Origin: Heloderma charlesbogerti | Lineage: Eukaryota; Chordata; Lepidosauria; Squamata; Helodermatidae | Direction of reading: 5' to 3' | Assembly (NCBI GenBank): GCA_026122225.1 | Contig: JANEZZ010001850.1 | Span: 620,001-684,000, forward strand | DNA length: 64,000 nucleotides | Shown here: one piece after another, positions 59,747 through 64,000 of the stretch | Layout: every line of letters starts with the position of its first letter | Position numbering within the stretch: the first letter of the stretch is position 1 | Notes under the pieces: model-generated | What the model was told of the DNA's origin: nothing | Databases searched by the model: none | What the model saw: only the letters and a program-made list of their open reading frames with translations | Made by a program: the position numbers and the translations under genes

Positions 59747-60475
59747 CAGCAGAGAGGAATCTCCAGCCCATGGGCCAGATCTAGCCCACCAAGCCTATGG
59801 GCAAGGAAGACCCTTCCCGAAACTCCAACACATGAGAACAGTGAGGGGTAAGGGAAGATTGCTCTGCTAGGAGCTGCATCAAGATGCCTGGAGCACACAT
59901 TGGGGGGGGGGCTCCAGGCAGAGCAGCTCCCTCTTTGCCACTGCCCAGCTGTTTCTTGAGCAGCAAGGAGGGGGGAAGATTGCAGGGAGATGTTTAAACC
60001 TCCCCTCCTGCCTATTCAAACAACAGCTGAGCAGCAACAAAGAGGGAGCTGCTCCACCAGCTGAAGCAGCTCAGCCCCTCCTATGCCAGCCAGTACAAAT
60101 GCCCATTAGGCTGGCTCCCTCTTGGACGCTGATTAGCAAGAGGAGAGATCACAGGGAGGGGAGGTTTAAACCTCATGATCTTTCCCCCTTCCCTGCTGAT
60201 GAGGAAACAGCTGAGCAGCGGTGAAGGGGGAGCTGTATGTATGTGCCTGTGAAAGTGCGTGCGTGCGTGTGTGCGTTAGAGAGACTGAGAGAGAGAGAGG
60301 GAGAGAGAGGGAGGAGGGGTGAATGTGTATGAATGGGTATGTGAATACGTATGGATGAGAGATCCACTTTTTAAATCTGGCCCTGTCCACTGATGGCATG
60401 CCACCCCCCTCCCCCCGGGGAAGATTAGCCAGGAGAGAATGTGGCCCTCTGGCTGAAAAAGGTTCCCCACTTCTT
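59747..60475. mobile_element. Non-autonomous hAT-type element (729 bp) with perfect 8-bp duplication
   Basis: Ends CAGCAGAGAGGAATC and GGTTCCCCACTTCTT are imperfect inverted repeats. CTCTAGAT is present exactly on both sides (59739-59746 and 60476-60483). The interior repeats GGAGGTTTAAACC and AGCAGCTGAGC phrases and has a GT/GA microsatellite at 60254-60313. It lies only 55 bp downstream of the NALCN exon at 60530-60658. Confidence 0.85.
60254..60313. repeat. Compound (GTGC)n / (GA)n microsatellite
   Basis: GTGCGTGCGTGCGTGTGTGCG followed by GAGA repeats, inside the hAT element. Confidence 0.85.
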
Positions 60476-60528
60476 CTCTAGATGGCAGAGCACTGGAGCA
60501 AATTTAGAGAAAACCTAATTTAGACTTA

Positions 60529-61167
<639 letters not shown>

Positions 61168-64000
61168 GCCCCTTCATGGATCACTGCCTTGTTGTGGCGA
61201 AGGGGCTTGCGTAACTCAGTGAAGCCATAAGCTATGCCGTGCAGGGCCACCCAAGACGGACAGGTCATGGTGGAGAGTTCTGACAAAATGTAGTCCACCG
61301 GAGAAGGAAATGGCAACCCACTCCAGTATTCTTGCCAAGAAAACCCCATGGAACGTATCACAAGGCTAAAAGATATGACACCGGAAGATGAGCCCCTCAG
61401 GTCGGAAGGTGTCCAATATACTACTGGGGAAGAGCAGAGGCAATTTCCAAGTAGCGCCAGAAAGAGTGAAGCAGCTGGGCCAAAGCCGAAAGGACACTCA
61501 GCTGTGGATGTGTCTGGGGGTGAAAAGAAAGTCCGATGCTGTAAAGAACAATATTGTTTAGGAACCTGGAATGTAAGATCAATGCAACAAGGTAAGCTGG
61601 AGGTTTCTGCACAAATGGCAGAAAGCAAAGAGGATCTAAAGAGCCTCTTGTTCAGGGTGAAAGAGGAGAGTGCAAAAGCTGGTTTGAAACTCAACATTAA
61701 AAAAACGAAGATCATGGCATCTGGCCCCATCACTTCCTGGCATACAGAAGGGGAAGAAATGGAAGCAGTGACAGATTTTATTTTCTTGGGCTCCAAGATC
61801 ACCGCAGACAGTGACTGTAGCCATGAAATTAAAAGATGCTTGCTCCTTGGGAGGAAAGCTATGGCAAACCTAGACAGCATAGTAAGAAGCAGAGACATCA
61901 CCTTGCTGACAAAGGTCCATCTAATCAAAGCTATGGTTTTCCCAATAGTAACATATGGCTGTGAGAGCTGGACTATAAGGAAGGCTGAGAGCTGAAGAAT
62001 TGATGCTTTTGAACTGTGGTGCTGGAGAAGACTCTTACGAGTCCCCTGGACTGCAAGGAGGTCAAATCAGTCAGTCCTAAAGGAAATCAACCCTGAGTGC
62101 TCATTGGAAGAACAGATACTGAAGCTGAAGCTCCAATATTTTGGCCACCTAATGCGAAGAGAAAACTCTCTGGAAAAGACCCTGATGCTGGGAAAGGCTG
62201 AAGGCAAAAGAAGGGGACGGCAGAGGATGAGATGGCTAGATAGCATCACTGATGCAATGAATATGGATTTGAGCACGCTCTGGGAGAGAGCGGAGGACAG
62301 GAAGGCCTGGCATGCTATGGTCCATGGGGTCACGAAGAGTCAGACACGACTGAACGACTGAACAAAGCTGGAGGGGGTCAAACATGAGATGGCAAGATTG
62401 AACATCGACATCTTGGGAATCAGCGAACTAAAATGGACAGGCATGGCGAATTTAATTCAGGTGACCATTATATCTACTACTGTGGGCAAGAATCCCTTAG
62501 AAGACATGGAGTAGCACTCATAGTCAACAAAAGGGTGGGAAAAGCAGTACTGGGGTACAATCTCAAAAACGATAGAATGATCTCAGTACAAATCCAAGGC
62601 AAACTATTCAACATCACAGTAATTCAAGTCTATGCCCCAACCACTGAGGCCAAAGAAGCTGAGGTTGATTGGTTCTATGAAGACCTACAACACCTTCTAG
62701 AACTAACACCAAAAAAAAGATGTCCTCTTCATCATAGGGGATTGGAATGCAAAAGTAGGAAGTCAAGAAATAACCAGGATAACAGGCAAGCATGGCCTTG
62801 GTGTACAAAATGAAGCAGGACAAAGGCTAATAGAGTTTTGCCAAAACAACACGCTGATCATAGCAAACACGCTTTTCCAACAGCAGAAGAGGCGACTCTA
62901 CACATGGACATCACCAGATGGTCAATATTGAAATCAGATTGATTATGTCCTTTGCAGCCAAAGATGGAGAAGCTCTATACAGTCAGTAAAAACAAGATCT
63001 AGAGTTCACTGTGGCTCAGATCATGAGCTTCTTATTGAAAAATTTCGGCTTAAATTGAAGAACGTAGGGAAAACCACTAAACCATTCAGGTATGACCTAA
63101 ATCATATCCCTTATGAATATACAGTGGAGGTGAGGAATAGATTTCAGGGATTAGACCTGGTAGACAGAGTGCCTGAGGAACTATGGAGGGAGGTCCGTAA
63201 CATTGTTCAGGAGGCAGCAACTCAATCCATCCCAATGAAAAGGAAATGCAAGAAAGCAAAGTGGCTGTCTGATGAGGCTTTACAAGTAGCTGAGGAAAGA
63301 AGGCGTGAAAGCGAAGAGGATCTAAAGAGCCTCTTGTTGAGGGTGAAAGTGGACAGTGCAAAAGCTGGTTTGAAACTCAACATTAAAAAAAACTAAGATC
63401 ATGGCATCTGGCCCCATCACTTCCTGGCATATAGAAGGGGAAGAAATGGAAGCAGTGACAGATTTTACTTTCTTGGGTTCTAAGATCACCGCAGACGGTG
63501 ACGGCAGCCATGAAATTAAAAGACACTTGCTCCTTGGGAGGAAAGCTATGGCAAACCTAGACAGCATAGTAAGAAGCAGAGACATCACCTTGCCGACAAA
63601 GGTCCATATAATCAAAGCTATGGTTTTCCCAGTAGCAATGTATGGCTGTGAGAGCTGGACTATAAGGAAGGCTGAGTGCCAAAGAATCGATGCTTTCGAA
63701 CTGTGGTGCTGGAGAAGACTTTTACAAGTCCTCTAGACTGCAAGTAGATCAAATCAGTCCATCCTAAAGGAAATCAACCCTGAGTGCTCATTGGAAGGAC
63801 AGATACTGAAGCTGAAGCTCAAATATTTTGGCCCCCTAATGCGAAGAGAAAACTCGCTGGAAAAGACCCTGATGCTGGGAAAGACTGAAGGCAAAAGGAG
63901 AAGGGGACGGCAGAGGATGAGATGGCTAGATAGCATCACTGATGCAATGGATATGAACTTGAGCACACTCCGGGAGAGAGCGGAGGACAGGAAGGCCTGG
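61168..64000 (+). pseudogene. BovB (RTE) LINE with 5' end, endonuclease and internal deletion
   Basis: The 5' end starts near CCCCTTCATGGATCACTGCC, followed by GTAGTCCACCGGAGAAGG..GAAAACCCCATGGAACG. The endonuclease begins GTWNVRSMQQGKLE, is interrupted by another BovB at 61604-62364, and resumes at 62375. It continues with ISELKWTGM, GVALIVNKRVGKAVLGYN, VQIQGKLFNITVIQVYAPTT, TWTSPDGQY (with several frame breaks) and RNRFQGLDLVDRVPEELWREV to about 63306. There the sequence jumps from AGGCGTGAAAGC straight to GAAGAGGATCTAAAGAGCC of the late RT region, so the palm including YADD is missing. The remaining 3' part (TSWHIEGEEMEAVTDF..GCESWTIRKAECQRID) runs off the window end. Confidence 0.92.
61604..62364 (+). 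mobile_element. BovB nested inside BovB, with 10-bp target duplication
   Basis: The insert starts at about the AATGGCAGAAAGC..GAGGATCTAAAGAGCC point of the RT and runs to the end ACACGACTGAACGACTGAACA. AAGCTGGAGG occurs on both sides (61594-61603 and 62365-62374), within the host endonuclease codons GKLE. The insert holds SAKAGLKLNIKKTKIMASGP, ITADSDCSHEIKRCLLLGR and TYGCESWTIRKAES followed by a stop. The sequence is close to that of the host copy, so the two insertions may be near in age. Confidence 0.93.

Overview
The window is vertebrate nuclear DNA, almost certainly from a squamate reptile (lizard or snake). It has no bacterial-style operons. The coding signal is a handful of short exons with canonical splice logic, set in tens of kilobases of intron full of transposable elements. 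The lineage call rests on a tRNA-derived SINE of the Sauria-SINE type (28614-28952), several BovB (RTE clade) LINE copies, L2 and CR1 LINEs, and many hAT-type palindromic MITEs. I cannot name the species.

The one host gene is NALCN, the sodium leak channel, on the minus strand. Five exons read in order from high to low coordinate: 60530-60658 (domain I S5), 54458-54612 (extracellular pore turret with cysteines and N-glycosylation sequons), 4467-4609 (pore helix, selectivity-filter Glu and start of S6), 4223-4327 (end of S6 and start of the I-II linker) and 2515-2601 (linker). All splice phases join, giving 619 coding bases without a stop. The intron between the second and third of these exons is about 49.8 kb; the next one downstream is only 139 bp. 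The gene continues beyond both ends of the window.

The rest is intron. From left to right: L2 remnant, Tc1-like DNA transposon with long inverted repeats and a frameshifted transposase (6.8-8.4 kb), a repeat-poor block rich in TAATTA sites (8.4-9.3 kb), Penelope-like remnant (10.2 kb), solo LTR (13.7 kb), a long L2 element with an open EN-RT frame (17.7-20.6 kb), BovB and SINE insertions (20.9-30.6 kb), a 2.8-kb repeat-poor block (31.1-34 kb), clusters of MITEs (34-44 kb), an L1 fragment nested in a hAT element (42.5-43.4 kb), minus-strand BovB (44.8-46.3 kb), ERV-type solo LTR (47.4 kb), hAT elements (49.6-52.2 kb), CR1 with a nested MITE (55.8-56.4 kb), a hAT element with a perfect 8-bp duplication (59.7-60.5 kb), and a BovB that has itself been hit by a second BovB (61.2-64 kb).

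I found no evidence of an undescribed biological system. The most informative observations concern transposon biology. Six hAT-type insertions have readable 8-bp target duplications converging on nnYTARnn. BovB insertions have 10-12 bp duplications, one of them BovB into BovB. A young SINE has a perfect 12-bp duplication and a BovB-like 3' end. There are also two striking short palindromes and a weak-looking splice donor ahead of the 50-kb NALCN intron.
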